Positions 49,987 to 60,749 are shown, counted from the first letter of the stretch. The stretch is DNA of 64,000 nucleotides from Pseudomonas pudica (GCF_015680405.1 NZ_JADLJS010000007.1:1-64000); one strand, 5' to 3'. Notes: generated by a model from the sequence alone, not told the origin. Program-made: numbers and translations.

Positions 49987-51602
49987 AGCTGCTCGCCGTC
50001 CGCCGTCTATTTCGCATCCAGCGTGTGGTGATCCGCTACCGTCTCGATGACCTGCTGTTCGACCTGCCGCTGCCCTGGTGGCTGATGAGCCTGCGCCTGC
50101 TGATGCCGTGGCGCTGGTTGCCGCGCAAGCCGTCCGAGCTCAGCCGTGGCGCGCGCCTGCGCCTGGCCCTGCAGGACCTGGGGCCGATCTTCATCAAGTT
50201 CGGCCAATTGTTGTCCACCCGCCGAGACCTGCTGCCCAACGACATTGCCGATGAGCTGATGCTGCTGCAGGACCGCGTGCCGCCGTTCGACCCCAAGCAG
50301 GCCGTGGCGCTGATCGAGGCACAGCTAGGCGCCCCGGTAACGCAACTGTTCAGCCGCTTCGACGTCGAGCCGCTGGCATCGGCCTCGGTGGCCCAGGTGC
50401 ACGCTGCGCGCCTGAAAAGTGGCGAGGAAGTGGTGGTCAAGGTGGTACGCCCGGGCCTGAAGCCGGTGATCGCCCAGGACCTGGCATGGTTGTTCCTGAT
50501 CGCCAAGGCTGCCGAGCGCGCTTCGGCTGATGCCCGCCGCCTGCACCCTGTGGAAATCGTCGGCGACTACGAAAAAACGATCTACGACGAGCTCGACCTG
50601 CTGCGCGAAGCGGCCAACGCCAGCCAGCTGCGGCGCAACTTCGAAGGCTCCGAGCTGATGTACGTGCCCCAGGTGTACTGGGACCTGTGCCGTCCCAAGG
50701 TGCTGGTGATGGAGCGCATCTATGGCGTGCCGGTGACCGACATGGCCACCTTGGCCGACCAGCGCACCGACATGAAGCTGCTGGCCGAACGAGGCGTGGA
50801 GGTGTTCTTCACCCAGGTGTTCCGCGACAGCTTCTTCCATGCCGACATGCACCCCGGCAACATCTTCGTCAGCACGGTCAAACCATGGAGCCCGCAGTAC
50901 ATCGCCATCGACTGCGGCATCGTCGGCAGCCTGACCGACGAGGACCAGGACTACCTGGCGCGCAACCTGATCGCCTTCTTCAAGCGTGACTACCGCCGCG
51001 TCGCCCAGTTGCACATCGACTCGGGCTGGGTGCCGGCGCACACCAAGGTCAACGAGTTCGAAGCGGCGATCCGCACCGTATGCGAGCCGATCTTCGAAAA
51101 ACCGTTAAAGGATATTTCCTTTGGCCAGGTGCTGATGCGCCTGTTCCAGACCGCCCGGCGCTTCAACATGGAAGTGCAGCCGCAGCTGGTCCTGTTGCAG
51201 AAGACCCTGCTCAACATCGAAGGCCTGGGCCGTCAGCTGTACCCGGAGCTGGACCTGTGGAGCACCGCCAAGCCATTCCTCGAGCGCTGGATGCGCGACC
51301 GCATGAGCCCCAAGGCCGTGCTCGGCAACATCCACAGCCAGGTCGAGCAACTGCCGCACCTGGCAGACATGGCCCGCGACCTGCTCGAGCGCCTGTCGCA
51401 ACCGCACCTGCACGATCCGCAACTGCCGGAGCGGCGCCGCCAGGGCGACCGTTGGGCGCTGCGCCTGCTCGGCGCCGGCCTGCTCGGCGGTGGTGCGGTA
51501 CTGGCCGCTGGTGCCGCCGCAGATGCCAGCCTGGCCGCCCCTGCCGCCTGGCCGGCCTGGCTGATGCTGGCCGCCGGCCTTTACCTGATCGTGCGCCAAT
51601 AG
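49983..51602 (+). CDS. ubiB: UbiB, atypical kinase-like protein for ubiquinone synthesis
   Basis: A 539-residue membrane-associated protein of the ABC1/ADCK family. The KxGQ motif region is [16 protein letters not shown], the A-rich loop [15 protein letters not shown], the catalytic-type segment [11 protein letters not shown] and the metal site IAIDCGIVG. Two hydrophobic helices lie at the C terminus ([12 protein letters not shown] and [15 protein letters not shown]). It is thought to help extract or deliver ubiquinone precursors using ATP. Confidence 0.97.
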   Translation: MKLLAVRRLFRIQRVVIRYRLDDLLFDLPLPWWLMSLRLLMPWRWLPRKPSELSRGARLRLALQDLGPIFIKFGQLLSTRRDLLPNDIADELMLLQDRVPPFDPKQAVALIEAQLGAPVTQLFSRFDVEPLASASVAQVHAARLKSGEEVVVKVVRPGLKPVIAQDLAWLFLIAKAAERASADARRLHPVEIVGDYEKTIYDELDLLREAANASQLRRNFEGSELMYVPQVYWDLCRPKVLVMERIYGVPVTDMATLADQRTDMKLLAERGVEVFFTQVFRDSFFHADMHPGNIFVSTVKPWSPQYIAIDCGIVGSLTDEDQDYLARNLIAFFKRDYRRVAQLHIDSGWVPAHTKVNEFEAAIRTVCEPIFEKPLKDISFGQVLMRLFQTARRFNMEVQPQLVLLQKTLLNIEGLGRQLYPELDLWSTAKPFLERWMRDRMSPKAVLGNIHSQVEQLPHLADMARDLLERLSQPHLHDPQLPERRRQGDRWALRLLGAGLLGGGAVLAAGAAADASLAAPAAWPAWLMLAAGLYLIVRQ

Positions 51603-51674
51603 CCAGCCGCGCCCATGGCTGGCACACTAGCGCAAAGGGCCCGGCACAGGAGCGGGCCCGCTTTGGAGTCGACG

Positions 51675-52067
51675 ATGAAAGACTGGCTGGACGAGATCAA
51701 GTGGAACAGCGAGGGCCTGGTACCGGCGATCGCCCAGGACCACAAGACCGGACGCGTGCTGATGATGGCCTGGATGAACCGCGAATCGCTGGCCCTGACC
51801 GCCGCCGAGCAACGCGCCATCTACTGGTCGCGTTCGCGTGGCAAGCTGTGGCGCAAGGGTGAGGAGTCCGGGCATGTGCAGAAGCTGCATGAAATGCGCC
51901 TGGACTGCGATGCCGATGTGATCATTCTGATGGTCGAGCAACTGGGCCATATCGCCTGCCATACCGGCCGGGAAAGCTGCTTCTACCGCGTCTTCGAAGA
52001 CGGCCAGTGGAAAACCGTCGACCCGGTCCTGAAAGACCCGGATGCCATCTACAGCGCAGGACACTGA
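51675..52067 (+). CDS. hisI: Phosphoribosyl-AMP cyclohydrolase HisI
   Basis: A 130-residue zinc enzyme opening the purine ring at the third step of histidine synthesis. Start at 51675. Signatures are [30 protein letters not shown] and the metal-binding LDCDAD plus [11 protein letters not shown]. Separate from hisE, unlike the fused HisIE of enteric bacteria. 72 bases after ubiB. Confidence 0.97.
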   Translation: MKDWLDEIKWNSEGLVPAIAQDHKTGRVLMMAWMNRESLALTAAEQRAIYWSRSRGKLWRKGEESGHVQKLHEMRLDCDADVIILMVEQLGHIACHTGRESCFYRVFEDGQWKTVDPVLKDPDAIYSAGH

Positions 52068-52068
52068 C

Positions 52069-52404
52069 ATGAGCGACACCCTCAACCGCCTTGCCGAAGT
52101 GCTTGAAGAACGCAAGCAAGCGGCGCCCGACAGCTCCTACGTGGCCAGCCTGTACCACAAGGGCCTGAACAAGATCCTCGAAAAGCTCGGCGAAGAGTCG
52201 GTCGAGACGATCATTGCCGCCAAGGACGCGGCGGTCAGCAAGGATTACAGCGATGTCATCTACGAAACCGCCGACCTGTGGTTTCATAGCCTGGTAATGC
52301 TCAGCGCGCTGGGCCAGCATCCACAGGCCGTGCTAGATGAGCTGGAACGCCGTTTCGGGCTTTCCGGGCATGATGAGAAGGCGGCTCGACAGCCGTCTGC
52401 CTGA
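52069..52404 (+). CDS. hisE: Phosphoribosyl-ATP pyrophosphatase HisE
   Basis: A 111-residue helical pyrophosphatase of the MazG-like fold, second step of histidine synthesis. Start at 52069 ([16 protein letters not shown]), one base after the hisI stop. Metal-binding acids appear in [15 protein letters not shown] and [16 protein letters not shown]. The rest of the his operon is not in the window. Confidence 0.96.
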   Translation: MSDTLNRLAEVLEERKQAAPDSSYVASLYHKGLNKILEKLGEESVETIIAAKDAAVSKDYSDVIYETADLWFHSLVMLSALGQHPQAVLDELERRFGLSGHDEKAARQPSA

Positions 52405-52438
52405 TGTAATTTAAGTGCGCGGGGCCCCTCTCTTTTTT

Positions 52439-52524
52439 GTGGGAGCGGGTTCACCCGCGAAGAATGCGACGTGGTGTATGGCACCGGCTAAGCCGGTGTT
52501 CGCGGGTGAACCCGCTCCCACAGG
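52439..52524. repeat. Inverted REP pair between hisE and tatA
   Basis: Two main-family REPs around a CACCGGCTAAGCCGGTG hairpin. Almost the same layout, including the inner hairpin, occurs between phaZ and phaC2. Between two same-strand genes it likely separates the his and tat transcripts. A weak promoter (TTGCCA 52532, TAAAAT 52557, 19-base spacer) follows it. Confidence 0.9.
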
Positions 52525-52575
52525 GACCGCGTTGCCAGAACAATTCGCTTTACATGTAAAATTCAGGAGTACGAA

Positions 52576-52848
52576 ATGGGTATCTTTGACTGGAAACACT
52601 GGATCGTCCTGCTGGTGGTCGTGGTCCTGGTGTTCGGCACCAAGAAGCTGAAGAATTTCGGCAGTGACCTGGGCGAGTCGATCAAAGGCTTCCGCAAGGC
52701 CATGAGCGATGAAGAGAACAAGCCGGCCGAGCAGACCCCGCCGCCTGCCCAACCCGTTCCACCAGTGCAGAATACTGCCCAGCAGAACCAGGGCCACACC
52801 ATCGAAGGCCAGGCCCAGCCGGTCCAAGAGCCGCAGCGGAAAGACTGA
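52576..52848 (+). CDS. tatA: Twin-arginine translocase subunit TatA
   Basis: A 90-residue pore-forming subunit of the Tat system. AGGAG lies 7 bases before the ATG. N-terminal helix [17 protein letters not shown], then the amphipathic helix with [20 protein letters not shown], and a Pro/Gln-rich cytosolic tail. Starts the tatA-tatB-tatC-rsmE-like operon. Confidence 0.97.
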   Translation: MGIFDWKHWIVLLVVVVLVFGTKKLKNFGSDLGESIKGFRKAMSDEENKPAEQTPPPAQPVPPVQNTAQQNQGHTIEGQAQPVQEPQRKD

Positions 52849-52851
52849 CCT

Positions 52852-53229
52852 ATGTTCGGCATCAGTTTCAGCGAGCTGCTGCTCGTCGGCCTGGTCGCCC
52901 TGCTGGTGCTCGGCCCCGAGCGCCTGCCCGGTGCCGCGCGCACGGCAGGCCTGTGGATCGGCCGGCTCAAACGCAGCTTCAACAGCATCAAGATGGAAGT
53001 GGAACGCGAAATCGGCGCCGACGAAATCCGCCGCCAGCTGCATAACGAACACATCCTGCAGATGGAAGAGGAGGCCAAGCGCATCCTCAACCCGATGACG
53101 CCACCGGCGCAGCCACCTGTTACCACCGCAACCGTTCAGCCGCCCGCCGGGCTCGAAGCCAGGCCGGTCGAGACCGCTGCCACCCCGGCCACGCCTTCTG
53201 AACCGCCTCAACCGCCGCGAGCCCCATGA
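52852..53229 (+). CDS. tatB: Twin-arginine translocase subunit TatB
   Basis: A 125-residue subunit that receives Tat signal peptides together with Tat[27 protein letters not shown] is split as helix plus the LGPERLP hinge typical of TatB, followed by a longer amphipathic helix and a Pro-rich tail. It follows tatA by 3 bases and overlaps tatC by four (ATGA). Confidence 0.96.
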   Translation: MFGISFSELLLVGLVALLVLGPERLPGAARTAGLWIGRLKRSFNSIKMEVEREIGADEIRRQLHNEHILQMEEEAKRILNPMTPPAQPPVTTATVQPPAGLEARPVETAATPATPSEPPQPPRAP

Positions 53230-54014
53230 GCGAAAATCCGGAACACGACCAGCCAATGCCGCTGGTTTCGCACCTGACCGAACTGCGCACCCGCCTGCTG
53301 CGTTGCGTTGCCGTCATTTTCCTGATCTTTGCCGGGCTGTTCTCCTTTGCCCAGCAGATCTACACCCTGGTCTCCGCGCCGCTGCGCGAGCACTTGCCGG
53401 CCAATGCCACGATGATCGCCACCGACGTGGCCTCTCCGTTCCTCACGCCGTTCAAGCTAACCATGATCGTCTCGCTGTTCCTGGCGATCCCGTTCATCCT
53501 GCAGCAGATCTGGGGCTTCATCGCACCCGGGCTGTACCGGCATGAAAAGCGCATTGCCATTCCGCTGCTTGTTTCCAGCATCTTCCTGTTCTACGCCGGC
53601 ATGGCCTTCGCCTATTTCCTGGTGTTCCCGCTGATCTTCGGCTTCTTCGCCAGCGCCACACCGGAAGGCGTGTCGATGATGACCGACATCGCCAGCTACC
53701 TCGACTTCGTGATGACGCTGTTCTTCGCCTTTGGCGTGGCCTTCGAAATCCCGGTAGCGGTGGTGCTGCTGGTATGGATCGGCGTGGTCGACGTCAAGTA
53801 CCTGAAGAAGATTCGCCCCTACGTGATCATCGGCTGCTTCGTGGTCGGCATGGTCCTTACCCCACCGGACATCTTCTCTCAGACCCTGCTGGCCGTACCC
53901 ATGTGGCTGCTGTTCGAGATCGGCGTGCTGTGCGGCAGTCTGATCCGCAAGCGCAGCGCCCACGACGAAACCGCCAACGACCACAACGACCAGCCACCAG
54001 CGACCCAACCGTGA
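53226..54014 (+). CDS. tatC: Twin-arginine translocase subunit TatC
   Basis: A 262-residue inner-membrane protein with six helices, the receptor for twin-arginine signals. Signatures are [39 protein letters not shown] and [15 protein letters not shown]-terminal tail is hydrophilic and His/Asp-rich. It overlaps the following rsmE-like gene by four bases (GTGA). Confidence 0.97.
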   Translation: MSENPEHDQPMPLVSHLTELRTRLLRCVAVIFLIFAGLFSFAQQIYTLVSAPLREHLPANATMIATDVASPFLTPFKLTMIVSLFLAIPFILQQIWGFIAPGLYRHEKRIAIPLLVSSIFLFYAGMAFAYFLVFPLIFGFFASATPEGVSMMTDIASYLDFVMTLFFAFGVAFEIPVAVVLLVWIGVVDVKYLKKIRPYVIIGCFVVGMVLTPPDIFSQTLLAVPMWLLFEIGVLCGSLIRKRSAHDETANDHNDQPPATQP

Positions 54015-54718
54015 ACCTGTTGCTCCTTGAAGAGGCCGACTTCGTGTCGGCCGAACGCGTCGTTCTCGCAGACCGGCGTTTCACCCACATGCAGGACATC
54101 CACCGTGTAGCGGTGGGCGACAACCTGCGCGTGGGCCGTATCAACGGCCTGATGGGAAAGGCCACGGTGCTGCGCCTGGAAAGGCACGAAGCCGAACTTG
54201 AAGTCGTCTTTGACCAGCAGCCACCGGCCAAGCTGCCGCTGACACTGGTGCTGGCCGTACCTCGGCCGAAAATGCTGCGCCGGCTGTTCCAGACCGTATC
54301 TACCCTTGGCGTGCCGCGGCTGATTTTGCTGAACAGCTACAAGGTCGAGAAAAGCTTCTGGCAAACACCCTTCCTGCACCCGGACAGCATTCGCGAGAAC
54401 CTCATCCTGGGCCTGGAACAAGCCCGCGACACTGTGCTGCCCGAAGTGATCATCGAGAAGCGCTTCAAGCCGTTCGTCGAAGACCGCCTGCCGGCCATCG
54501 CCGCAGGCACCCTGGGCCTGGTCGGGCACCCCGGCCCCTACCCCGCCTGCCCGCGCGCAGTGGAGCAGCCAGTGACCCTGGCCATTGGCCCGGAGGGCGG
54601 CTGGATCCCCTACGAGGTGGACCTGCTGGGCAAGGCCGGCCTGGCTCCGGTCCAGCTGGGCGACCGCATCCTGCGGGTAGAAACCGCGGTGACAGCGTTG
54701 CTTTCACGGATTTTCTGA
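54011..54718 (+). CDS. Divergent RsmE-family SPOUT methyltransferase paralogue
   Basis: A 235-residue protein starting with GTG at 54011, overlapping the tatC stop. The C-terminal trefoil-knot motifs are intact ([30 protein letters not shown]), so it should bind SAM. The middle block that in RsmE reads GQGLSRGERMDWAVQKATELG is replaced by [18 protein letters not shown], and the basic ERC segment by [11 protein letters not shown]. The canonical RsmE is at 21957-22676, so this copy probably modifies another RNA site. It is the last gene of the tat operon; a link to export is unclear. Confidence 0.85.
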   Translation: MNLLLLEEADFVSAERVVLADRRFTHMQDIHRVAVGDNLRVGRINGLMGKATVLRLERHEAELEVVFDQQPPAKLPLTLVLAVPRPKMLRRLFQTVSTLGVPRLILLNSYKVEKSFWQTPFLHPDSIRENLILGLEQARDTVLPEVIIEKRFKPFVEDRLPAIAAGTLGLVGHPGPYPACPRAVEQPVTLAIGPEGGWIPYEVDLLGKAGLAPVQLGDRILRVETAVTALLSRIF

Positions 54719-54740
54719 CACACAAGTCAACTTTCACCCA

Positions 54741-54767
54741 TAAAGTTTCCCTTCCCCAGGCCGATTG
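54741..54767 (+). promoter_or_regulatory. Sigma-28 (FliA) promoter of the first chemoreceptor gene
   Basis: TAAAGTTT (54741-54748), 11-base spacer, GCCGATTG (54760-54767), almost identical to the FliA consensus TAAAGTTT-N11-GCCGATAA. It lies about 50 bases before the ATG. Confidence 0.92.
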
Positions 54768-54818
54768 TCTTGGCAACACAACAATTAATCGTGCTGCCAA
54801 GGCGCCGGGGAGTCGTAC

Positions 54819-56735
54819 ATGTATCAATGGTTCGCCCAATCATTGGGCAATGTGAGCGTCAATCGCAAACTGGGGCTGGGCTTCGGCTTGGTGCTGCTGT
54901 TGACACTGGCCATCACCCTGGCCGGCTGGCACGGCATGGACAGCATCATCAACCGTGGCGACAAGCTGGGGAACATCTCGGTCATCCAGCAGTACACCCA
55001 GGAGCTGCGCATCGCCCGTCAGCATTACCAGCGCCAGCCTGACGAAGCCTCGGTGGCAGAGCTGGAAAAGGCCCTGGGCAACCTCGACCGCCAGGTACAG
55101 TTCATGCTCGGGCAGATCGAGCAGCCCGCTGACAGTCAACGCCTTGAGCAGCAGCGCGAGGCCGTGCGCGGCTATCAGCAGGCATTCAACGAGCTGAAAC
55201 AGGCCGGCCAACGCCGCGAGGCCAGCCGCGCCGTGCTTGGCGACACTGCCGACAAGGCCGCGGAGCTGATTGCCCGGGTGCAACGCGGCCTGCTGCAGGG
55301 TGGCGATATCAGCCAGTACCAGCACGCAGTGGAAGTCAGCGCCCTGTTGCAGCAGGCGCGCTTCCAGGTACGCGGCTATACCTACAGCGGCAATGCCGAC
55401 TACCAGCAAACGGCGCTGAAGGCCATAGACCAGGCCTTGGCCGAGCTGCGCGCGCTGCCGGCCAAAGTACCAGCGGAGCACGCTGCCAGCCTGGACGATG
55501 CCACCACCGCCCTGGCAGGCTACCGCGACGCGGTCACCCAGTTCGGCAATGCCCAGGTCGCCAGTGAGCAGGCCCTGCAGAGCATGGTCGAACACGGCAC
55601 GGTACTGCTGCAGACCAGCCAGGCGATGACCACCTCGCAAACCGCTGTGCGTGACGCCGGGGCTACCCAGGCCAAGACCCTGCTCGCCGTGGCGACCGTC
55701 CTGGCGCTGGCCCTAGGCCTGCTGGCGGCCTGGGTCATCACCCGGCAGATCATCATTCCGCTGCGCCAGACCTTGCACGCCGCCGAACGCGTGGCCAGTG
55801 GCGACCTGACCCTGAACCTGCAGGTACAACGCCGCGACGAACTGGGCCAATTGCAAGCCAGCATGCATCGCATGACCCAGGGCCTGCGCGAGCTGATCAG
55901 CGGCATCGGTGATGGTGTCACGCAGATCGCCAGCGCTGCCGAGGAGCTGTCGGCGGTGACCGAGCAGACCAGTGCCGGGGTCAACAACCAGAAGGTCGAG
56001 ACTGATCAGGTGGCGACCGCCATGAACCAGATGACTGCCACGGTGCATGAGGTGGCGCGCAATGCCGAACAGGCCTCGGAAGCTGCGTTGATGGCCGACC
56101 AGCAAGCCTGTGAAGGCGATCGTGTGGTCGGCGAGGCGGTAGCGCAGATCGAGCGCCTTGCCGGCGAAGTGGTCAACTCCAGCGAAGCGATGAACCAGCT
56201 CAAGGTCGAAAGCGACAAGATTGGCAGCGTGCTTGATGTGATCAAGTCGGTGGCCCAGCAGACCAACCTGCTGGCCCTCAACGCCGCGATCGAAGCGGCC
56301 CGTGCCGGCGAAGCCGGGCGTGGCTTTGCCGTGGTGGCCGATGAAGTGCGCAGCCTGGCGCAGCGCACCCAGCAATCGACCGAAGAGATCGAAGAACTGA
56401 TTGCCGGGCTTCAGAGCGGCACCCAGCGCGTGGCCAGCGTGATGGACAGCAGCCGCCAGTTGACCGACAGCAGCGTCGAACTGACGCGCCGTGCCGGCAG
56501 CTCCCTGGAGACTATCACCCGGACCGTTTCGTCGATCCAGGCCATGAACCAGCAGATTGCCACGGCAGCGGAAGAACAAACCGCCGTGGCAGAAGAAATC
56601 AACCGCAGCGTGATGAACGTACGGGATATTTCTGACCAGACCTCGGCGGCCAGTGAAGAAACGGCCAGCTCAAGTGTGGAGCTGGCGCGGTTGGGTACCC
56701 ACCTGCAAGGGTTGGTGGGGCGGTTCAGGCTCTAG
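54819..56735 (+). CDS. mcpQ: Methyl-accepting chemotaxis protein with helical bimodular sensor (McpQ-like)
   Basis: A 638-residue chemoreceptor. TM1 lies at about 20-40; residues about 41-285 form a large all-helical periplasmic region of the HBM (helical bimodular) type, with no PAS or Cache signs; TM2 at about 288-310; then HAMP ([20 protein letters not shown]) and the signalling hairpin ([19 protein letters not shown]). No C-terminal pentapeptide. From length and position, after the tat genes and before a second MCP, it corresponds to P. putida McpQ, described as a citrate receptor; I have not aligned it, so the ligand is inference. Confidence 0.85.
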   Translation: MYQWFAQSLGNVSVNRKLGLGFGLVLLLTLAITLAGWHGMDSIINRGDKLGNISVIQQYTQELRIARQHYQRQPDEASVAELEKALGNLDRQVQFMLGQIEQPADSQRLEQQREAVRGYQQAFNELKQAGQRREASRAVLGDTADKAAELIARVQRGLLQGGDISQYQHAVEVSALLQQARFQVRGYTYSGNADYQQTALKAIDQALAELRALPAKVPAEHAASLDDATTALAGYRDAVTQFGNAQVASEQALQSMVEHGTVLLQTSQAMTTSQTAVRDAGATQAKTLLAVATVLALALGLLAAWVITRQIIIPLRQTLHAAERVASGDLTLNLQVQRRDELGQLQASMHRMTQGLRELISGIGDGVTQIASAAEELSAVTEQTSAGVNNQKVETDQVATAMNQMTATVHEVARNAEQASEAALMADQQACEGDRVVGEAVAQIERLAGEVVNSSEAMNQLKVESDKIGSVLDVIKSVAQQTNLLALNAAIEAARAGEAGRGFAVVADEVRSLAQRTQQSTEEIEELIAGLQSGTQRVASVMDSSRQLTDSSVELTRRAGSSLETITRTVSSIQAMNQQIATAAEEQTAVAEEINRSVMNVRDISDQTSAASEETASSSVELARLGTHLQGLVGRFRL

Positions 56736-56750
56736 GTTGATGTGTAGGTC

Positions 56751-56800
56751 GCCTGCAGTGGCCTCTTCGCGGGTTTGCCTGCGAAGAGGCCAGTGCAGGC
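56751..56800. terminator. Nested hairpin after the first MCP gene
   Basis: GGCCTCTTCGC / GCGAAGAGGCC (56760-56770, 56781-56791) lie inside GCCTGCA / TGCAGGC (56751-56757, 56794-56800). The inner stem is a single main-family REP arm fused into a self-complementary hairpin. It probably ends the mcpQ transcript. Confidence 0.7.
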
Positions 56801-56847
56801 GGTGTATTCCTACCTATTTAGGCGAAATTTCCTACCTGATTATCAGG

Positions 56848-56875
56848 TCAAGTCCTACAGCTCCGCTGCCGATTG
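56848..56875 (+). promoter_or_regulatory. Sigma-28 (FliA) promoter of the second chemoreceptor gene
   Basis: TCAAGTCC (56848-56855), 12-base spacer, GCCGATTG (56868-56875), a good FliA match, about 62 bases before the ATG. The -10 half is identical to that of the neighbouring MCP promoter. Two TTCCTACCT direct repeats (56807, 56829) lie just upstream. Confidence 0.82.
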
Positions 56876-56936
56876 GCAAAGGTGTGATGCCAGCAATGCG
56901 CCTGCATCCCCGCCCCCAATCGCACGGAGATCCCTC

Positions 56937-58880
56937 ATGCTCGGCTACCTCAACCGAAAGCTCGGCAACATCAGTGTCGCAGCCAAGCTCGCCCTCGGCT
57001 TCGCCGTAGTCCTGCTGCTAACCCTGGCCACCACCGTCAGTGGCTGGCGTGCACTGGATGACGCCATTGTGCGCTCGCAGCAACTCAGCGAAATCGGCCT
57101 GATCAACGATCTGACCAAAGACCTGCGCGCAGAGCGCATCACTTACCGTGTGCTCAACGACGACGCCAGCAGAACGCGCATAGCCAACATTCTCGACCAG
57201 CTCGACAGCATGCTGACCACCTTGCAGCAACGCAGCAGCGTGGATGAATCTCGGCAGATGCTGACGGAAAAGCTGGTATTGCTGCAGCGCCTGCGCGACG
57301 ACTTCAGCGAGCTGGAAAACACTGTCAACAAGCGCATCGCCCTGCGCCAGGCCATGCTGGCACAGGAGCAGAAGCTCAGTGAAGTAATCGATGATCTCCA
57401 GACCCAGGCCTTGCTGAAAATGCCTGCTGACAGCCAGCAAGGCGGTGTGCTGGGGCTGATGGACACGCTCAGCCGTCATATCGATGGTGCCAACCAGCAG
57501 AGCCTCGTTCCGGCCTATACCTTCTCCCCCGTGGAAAGCTTTGCCAAGGTCGGCGAGGCTTCGCTGGATGCCGCTGACAACAGCCTTGCGCAATTGCTCA
57601 AAGGCCTTGCTCCACTCGGCTTGCCCCGTACGCTCACCCAGCAGCCCGGGGAGCAGTTGGCCAGGTATCGCGCCAGCCTGGATGAATATCGCCGGACCGC
57701 AGTGCGTGTCGAACAGCTGCAAAACAACATGGAGAACATGGGCAACGAGCTGCGCGCGGTCAGCCTGGAACTTGGCAAACGCAAGATCGAGCAGCGCGAC
57801 AGGGAAGCCCTCGAAGCACGCTCGCTACTGGCCACAGTAGCCCTGCTGGCGTTAGTCGTAGGTGTGGTGGCCGGCTGGTTGATCACTTTGCAGATCACCC
57901 AGCCTTTGCGCCAAACCTTGGCCGTGGCCGGGCGCATCGCCATGGGCGACCTGAGCCAGATCGAACCGGTACAACGCCGCGACGAGATGGGCCAGTTGCA
58001 AACCAGCATGCGCGAAATGACCTTGAGCCTGCGCGAGCTGATCGGTGGCATCGACCAGGGCGTCGGTCAGCTGTCACAGGCCGCCACACAGTTGGCGGCC
58101 AGCAGCGAAGACACCAAGTTGCGCATCAACCAGCAGCGCGAGGAAACCGACCAGGTGGCCACGGCCATGAACCAGATGAGCGCCACCGTGCAGGAAGTGG
58201 CACAGAACGCTGAACAGGCCTCGCTGGCAGCGACCAACGCCGACCAGCAAGCGCAGGTCGGCGACCAGGTAGTGGCCGAAGCTATCGGCCGTATCGAACA
58301 ACTGGCCGGCCAGATGGACCATTGCCTGGCAGCCATGCAGCACCTGGCTGGCGAAAGCCAGCGTATCAGCGGCATCCTCGATGTGATCAAGTCGGTGTCC
58401 GAGCAAACCAACCTGCTGGCCCTGAACGCGGCGATCGAAGCGGCACGGGCGGGTGAAGCAGGACGTGGTTTTGCCGTGGTGGCCGACGAAGTACGCGGCT
58501 TGGCCCAGCGCACATCGACGGCGACCGAAGAGATTGGCCAGCTTATCGACAGCCTGCACAGCGGCACCGACGAAGTGACCCGCTTGCTGGACAACAGCAA
58601 GAACCTGACCGAACAGAGCGTGGAGCTGAGCCGCAAGGCGGGGCAGGCCCTGAGCCAGATAACTGATACCGTGTCGAACATCCAGGGCATGAACCAGCAG
58701 ATTGCAACGGCCAGCGAAGAGCAGAGCGTGGTCGCCGAGCAGATCAACCGTAGTGTGCTGAATGTGCGGGATGTGTCGGATCAGACCAGTGCGGCCAGTG
58801 AGCAGACGGCGGCTTCGAGTGGGGAACTGGAGCAGCTGGGGCAGCAGTTGCGAGGGATGGTGGGGCGATTCAGCATTTGA
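56937..58880 (+). CDS. Second tandem methyl-accepting chemotaxis protein, HBM-type sensor
   Basis: A 647-residue chemoreceptor, start 56937 with GGAGA upstream. Same layout as the preceding gene: TM1 ([19 protein letters not shown]), a helical periplasmic region of about 250 residues, TM2 ([21 protein letters not shown]), HAMP, and a signalling hairpin. The membrane-proximal and cytosolic parts are very similar to the first MCP (both begin L-N/G-NISV...KL-LGFG/A) while the sensor regions differ, which fits tandem duplication followed by change of ligand. Ligand unknown. Confidence 0.9.
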   Translation: MLGYLNRKLGNISVAAKLALGFAVVLLLTLATTVSGWRALDDAIVRSQQLSEIGLINDLTKDLRAERITYRVLNDDASRTRIANILDQLDSMLTTLQQRSSVDESRQMLTEKLVLLQRLRDDFSELENTVNKRIALRQAMLAQEQKLSEVIDDLQTQALLKMPADSQQGGVLGLMDTLSRHIDGANQQSLVPAYTFSPVESFAKVGEASLDAADNSLAQLLKGLAPLGLPRTLTQQPGEQLARYRASLDEYRRTAVRVEQLQNNMENMGNELRAVSLELGKRKIEQRDREALEARSLLATVALLALVVGVVAGWLITLQITQPLRQTLAVAGRIAMGDLSQIEPVQRRDEMGQLQTSMREMTLSLRELIGGIDQGVGQLSQAATQLAASSEDTKLRINQQREETDQVATAMNQMSATVQEVAQNAEQASLAATNADQQAQVGDQVVAEAIGRIEQLAGQMDHCLAAMQHLAGESQRISGILDVIKSVSEQTNLLALNAAIEAARAGEAGRGFAVVADEVRGLAQRTSTATEEIGQLIDSLHSGTDEVTRLLDNSKNLTEQSVELSRKAGQALSQITDTVSNIQGMNQQIATASEEQSVVAEQINRSVLNVRDVSDQTSAASEQTAASSGELEQLGQQLRGMVGRFSI

Positions 58881-58886
58881 GTTTGC

Positions 58887-59010
58887 GGGGGGCTGCTTTG
58901 CAGCCCATTCGCCGGCAAGCCAACGCCCACAGGGACCGCACAGTTCTCAGTACCTGTGGTAATCCTGTGGGAGCCGGCTTGCCGGCGATTGGGGCGCAAA
59001 GCGCCCCCTG
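58887..59010. repeat. Inverted REP pair, third family
   Basis: ATTCGCCGGCAAGCCAACGCCCACAG and its inverse (GTGGGAGCCGGCTTGCCGGCGAT) with flanking GGGGCTGCTTTGCAGCCC-like and GGGGCGCAAAGCGCCCC hairpins; between the convergent second MCP gene and the ABC ATPase gene. The first copy has drifted (CAACGCC). Confidence 0.85.
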
Positions 59011-59013
59011 CGG

Positions 59014-59748
59014 TTAAAGCACCTGGCGCAGGAACGCCTGCGCGCGCGGGTCTTTCGGCGAGGCGAAGAACGCAGCCGGCGCCGAATCTTCCAGCAGCTT
59101 GCCATGATCGAAGAACAGCACCCGGTCCGCCACTTCACGGGCAAAGCCCATTTCGTGTGTGACGCAGACCATGGTCATGCCTTCCTGGGCCAGGGTCTTC
59201 ATCACATCCAGCACCTCGCCGACCATTTCCGGGTCGAGCGCCGAGGTCGGTTCGTCGAACAGCATCACTTTCGGGTCCATGGCCAGGGCTCGGGCGATCG
59301 CCACCCGCTGCTGCTGGCCACCGGACAGGCGCGACGGGTATTCGTTGGCTTTCTGCGCAATGCCCACCTTCTCCAGCAGCGCCCGGGCCTTGGCTTCGCG
59401 GTCGGCCTTGTTGCGCTTGCGCACCACCTTCTGTGCCAGGCACAGGTTCTCCAGCACGGTCATGTGCGGGAACAGGTTGAAGTGCTGGAACACCATGCCG
59501 ACTTCGCGGCGATAGGCGTTGATGTCGGTTTTCGGATCGGCCAGTTGCAGGCCGTCGATGGCCACATGGCCTTCGTCGAAATGCTCCAGGCCGTTGAGGC
59601 AGCGCAGGAAGGTCGACTTGCCCGAGCCCGACGGGCCGAGTACCACCACCACTTCGCCCTTGGCGACCTGGGTGGTGACGTTATCCACGGCCCGTACCAC
59701 GTGGCCACGGGTGTCGAAGACTTTCAGCAGGTCACGGACTTCAATCAC
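59014..59748 (-). CDS. Polar amino-acid ABC transporter, ATP-binding protein
   Basis: A 244-residue ATPase of the GltL/GlnQ type. Walker [10 protein letters not shown] (about 38-46), signature [15 protein letters not shown], Walker [14 protein letters not shown] and H-loop [10 protein letters not shown] are all intact. GTG 59748 is preferred over TTG 59757, whose spacing to the ribosome site is too short; it overlaps the permease stop by eight bases. Last gene of the three-gene importer. Substrate not determined; this subfamily carries glutamate, glutamine, arginine or related amino acids. Confidence 0.93.
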   Translation of the reverse strand: MIEVRDLLKVFDTRGHVVRAVDNVTTQVAKGEVVVVLGPSGSGKSTFLRCLNGLEHFDEGHVAIDGLQLADPKTDINAYRREVGMVFQHFNLFPHMTVLENLCLAQKVVRKRNKADREAKARALLEKVGIAQKANEYPSRLSGGQQQRVAIARALAMDPKVMLFDEPTSALDPEMVGEVLDVMKTLAQEGMTMVCVTHEMGFAREVADRVLFFDHGKLLEDSAPAAFFASPKDPRAQAFLRQVL

Positions 59749-60703
59749 TTTGCGCAAGCCTCCGCTCGAGCCGGCTGGCCAGGTGCGACAGCGGCAGGTT
59801 GATCAGCAGGTACAGGCCTGCCACGCAGAACCAGATCTCGAAGGTCGAGAACGAGGTGGTGATGGCCTCGCGGCCGCTCTTGGTCAGTTCGGTAATGGCG
59901 ATCACCGAGACCAGCGAGGTGTCCTTGACCAGGCTGATGAACTGGCCGGCCAAAGGCGGCAGCACACGCTTGAAGGCCTGCGGCAGGATCACGTGGCGCA
60001 TCGACTGGCCCGCGTTCAGGCCCAGCGAGCGGGCCGCTTCGTTCTGGCCCTTGGCGATGGACTGCACGCCGGCACGAACGATTTCGGCCACGTAGGCACC
60101 GGTGAACAGCGCCAGTGCAGCCACCCCGGCAAACTCGCGGGACAGGTTGAGCACGGTACCGATGAAGAAGTAGAAGATGAAGATCTGTACCAGCAGCGGT
60201 GTACCGCGCACCAGTTCGACATACACGGTCGACAGGTCACGCAGCGTAGGGTTGCTGGACAGGCGGCAGAGGCCGGCGAACAGGCCGATCAACAGGCCCA
60301 GGGCACCGGATACCACCGAAATCCAAAGCGTGGTCCACAGGCCCCAGGCCAGCGGGCCGGCCGCCCAGTGACGGGTGACGCCAATCTGGTCGCCTTCGGA
60401 AACATCGTCGCCGCGGGCCAGCTGCAGGCTGTCCTTGGCAACATCGAGCACCTGCTCGGCACCGCTCTCGTCTTTCAGCGTGACACGGGCATTGTCGCCA
60501 GAGATGACGATGTCCTGCACGGTGCCGTAACCGGCGGCGCGCTGTGCTTCCTCGGCCTTGTAGGCGAAGTACTGCGGTACGCGGTTCCAGCGCCACTCGT
60601 AGGAAATCATCGAGGTGGCCATGTACAGGCTGAACGCCAGGCCCACCAGGACCAGGGCAGTCAAACCGTGCCAGGGCCACTGGGCTTTCTTGTGTTTGAT
60701 CAC
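59741..60703 (-). CDS. Polar amino-acid ABC transporter, permease
   Basis: A 320-residue inner-membrane protein, start GTG. TM1 ([20 protein letters not shown]) is followed by a hydrophilic periplasmic part of about 95 residues, unusual for short permeases of this type, then the HisM/GlnP-like domain: [16 protein letters not shown] at its start and the EAA-type loop [25 protein letters not shown]. Only one permease gene is present, so it probably forms a homodimer. It lies 78 bases after the binding-protein gene. Confidence 0.92.
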   Translation of the reverse strand: MIKHKKAQWPWHGLTALVLVGLAFSLYMATSMISYEWRWNRVPQYFAYKAEEAQRAAGYGTVQDIVISGDNARVTLKDESGAEQVLDVAKDSLQLARGDDVSEGDQIGVTRHWAAGPLAWGLWTTLWISVVSGALGLLIGLFAGLCRLSSNPTLRDLSTVYVELVRGTPLLVQIFIFYFFIGTVLNLSREFAGVAALALFTGAYVAEIVRAGVQSIAKGQNEAARSLGLNAGQSMRHVILPQAFKRVLPPLAGQFISLVKDTSLVSVIAITELTKSGREAITTSFSTFEIWFCVAGLYLLINLPLSHLASRLERRLAQSD

Positions 60704-60726
60704 GTGGGGTACTTCCGTAAATGCGA

Positions 60727-60749
60727 ACGCGCAGGGTTTGCCTGCGCGT
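60727..60749 (-). other. Intercistronic hairpin between binding protein and permease genes
   Basis: ACGCGCAGG / CCTGCGCGT, a perfect 9-bp stem with a 5-base loop, 33 bases after the binding-protein stop. Such hairpins often stabilise the upstream part of the message so that the binding protein is made in excess over the membrane subunits. No U-tract. Confidence 0.65.
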
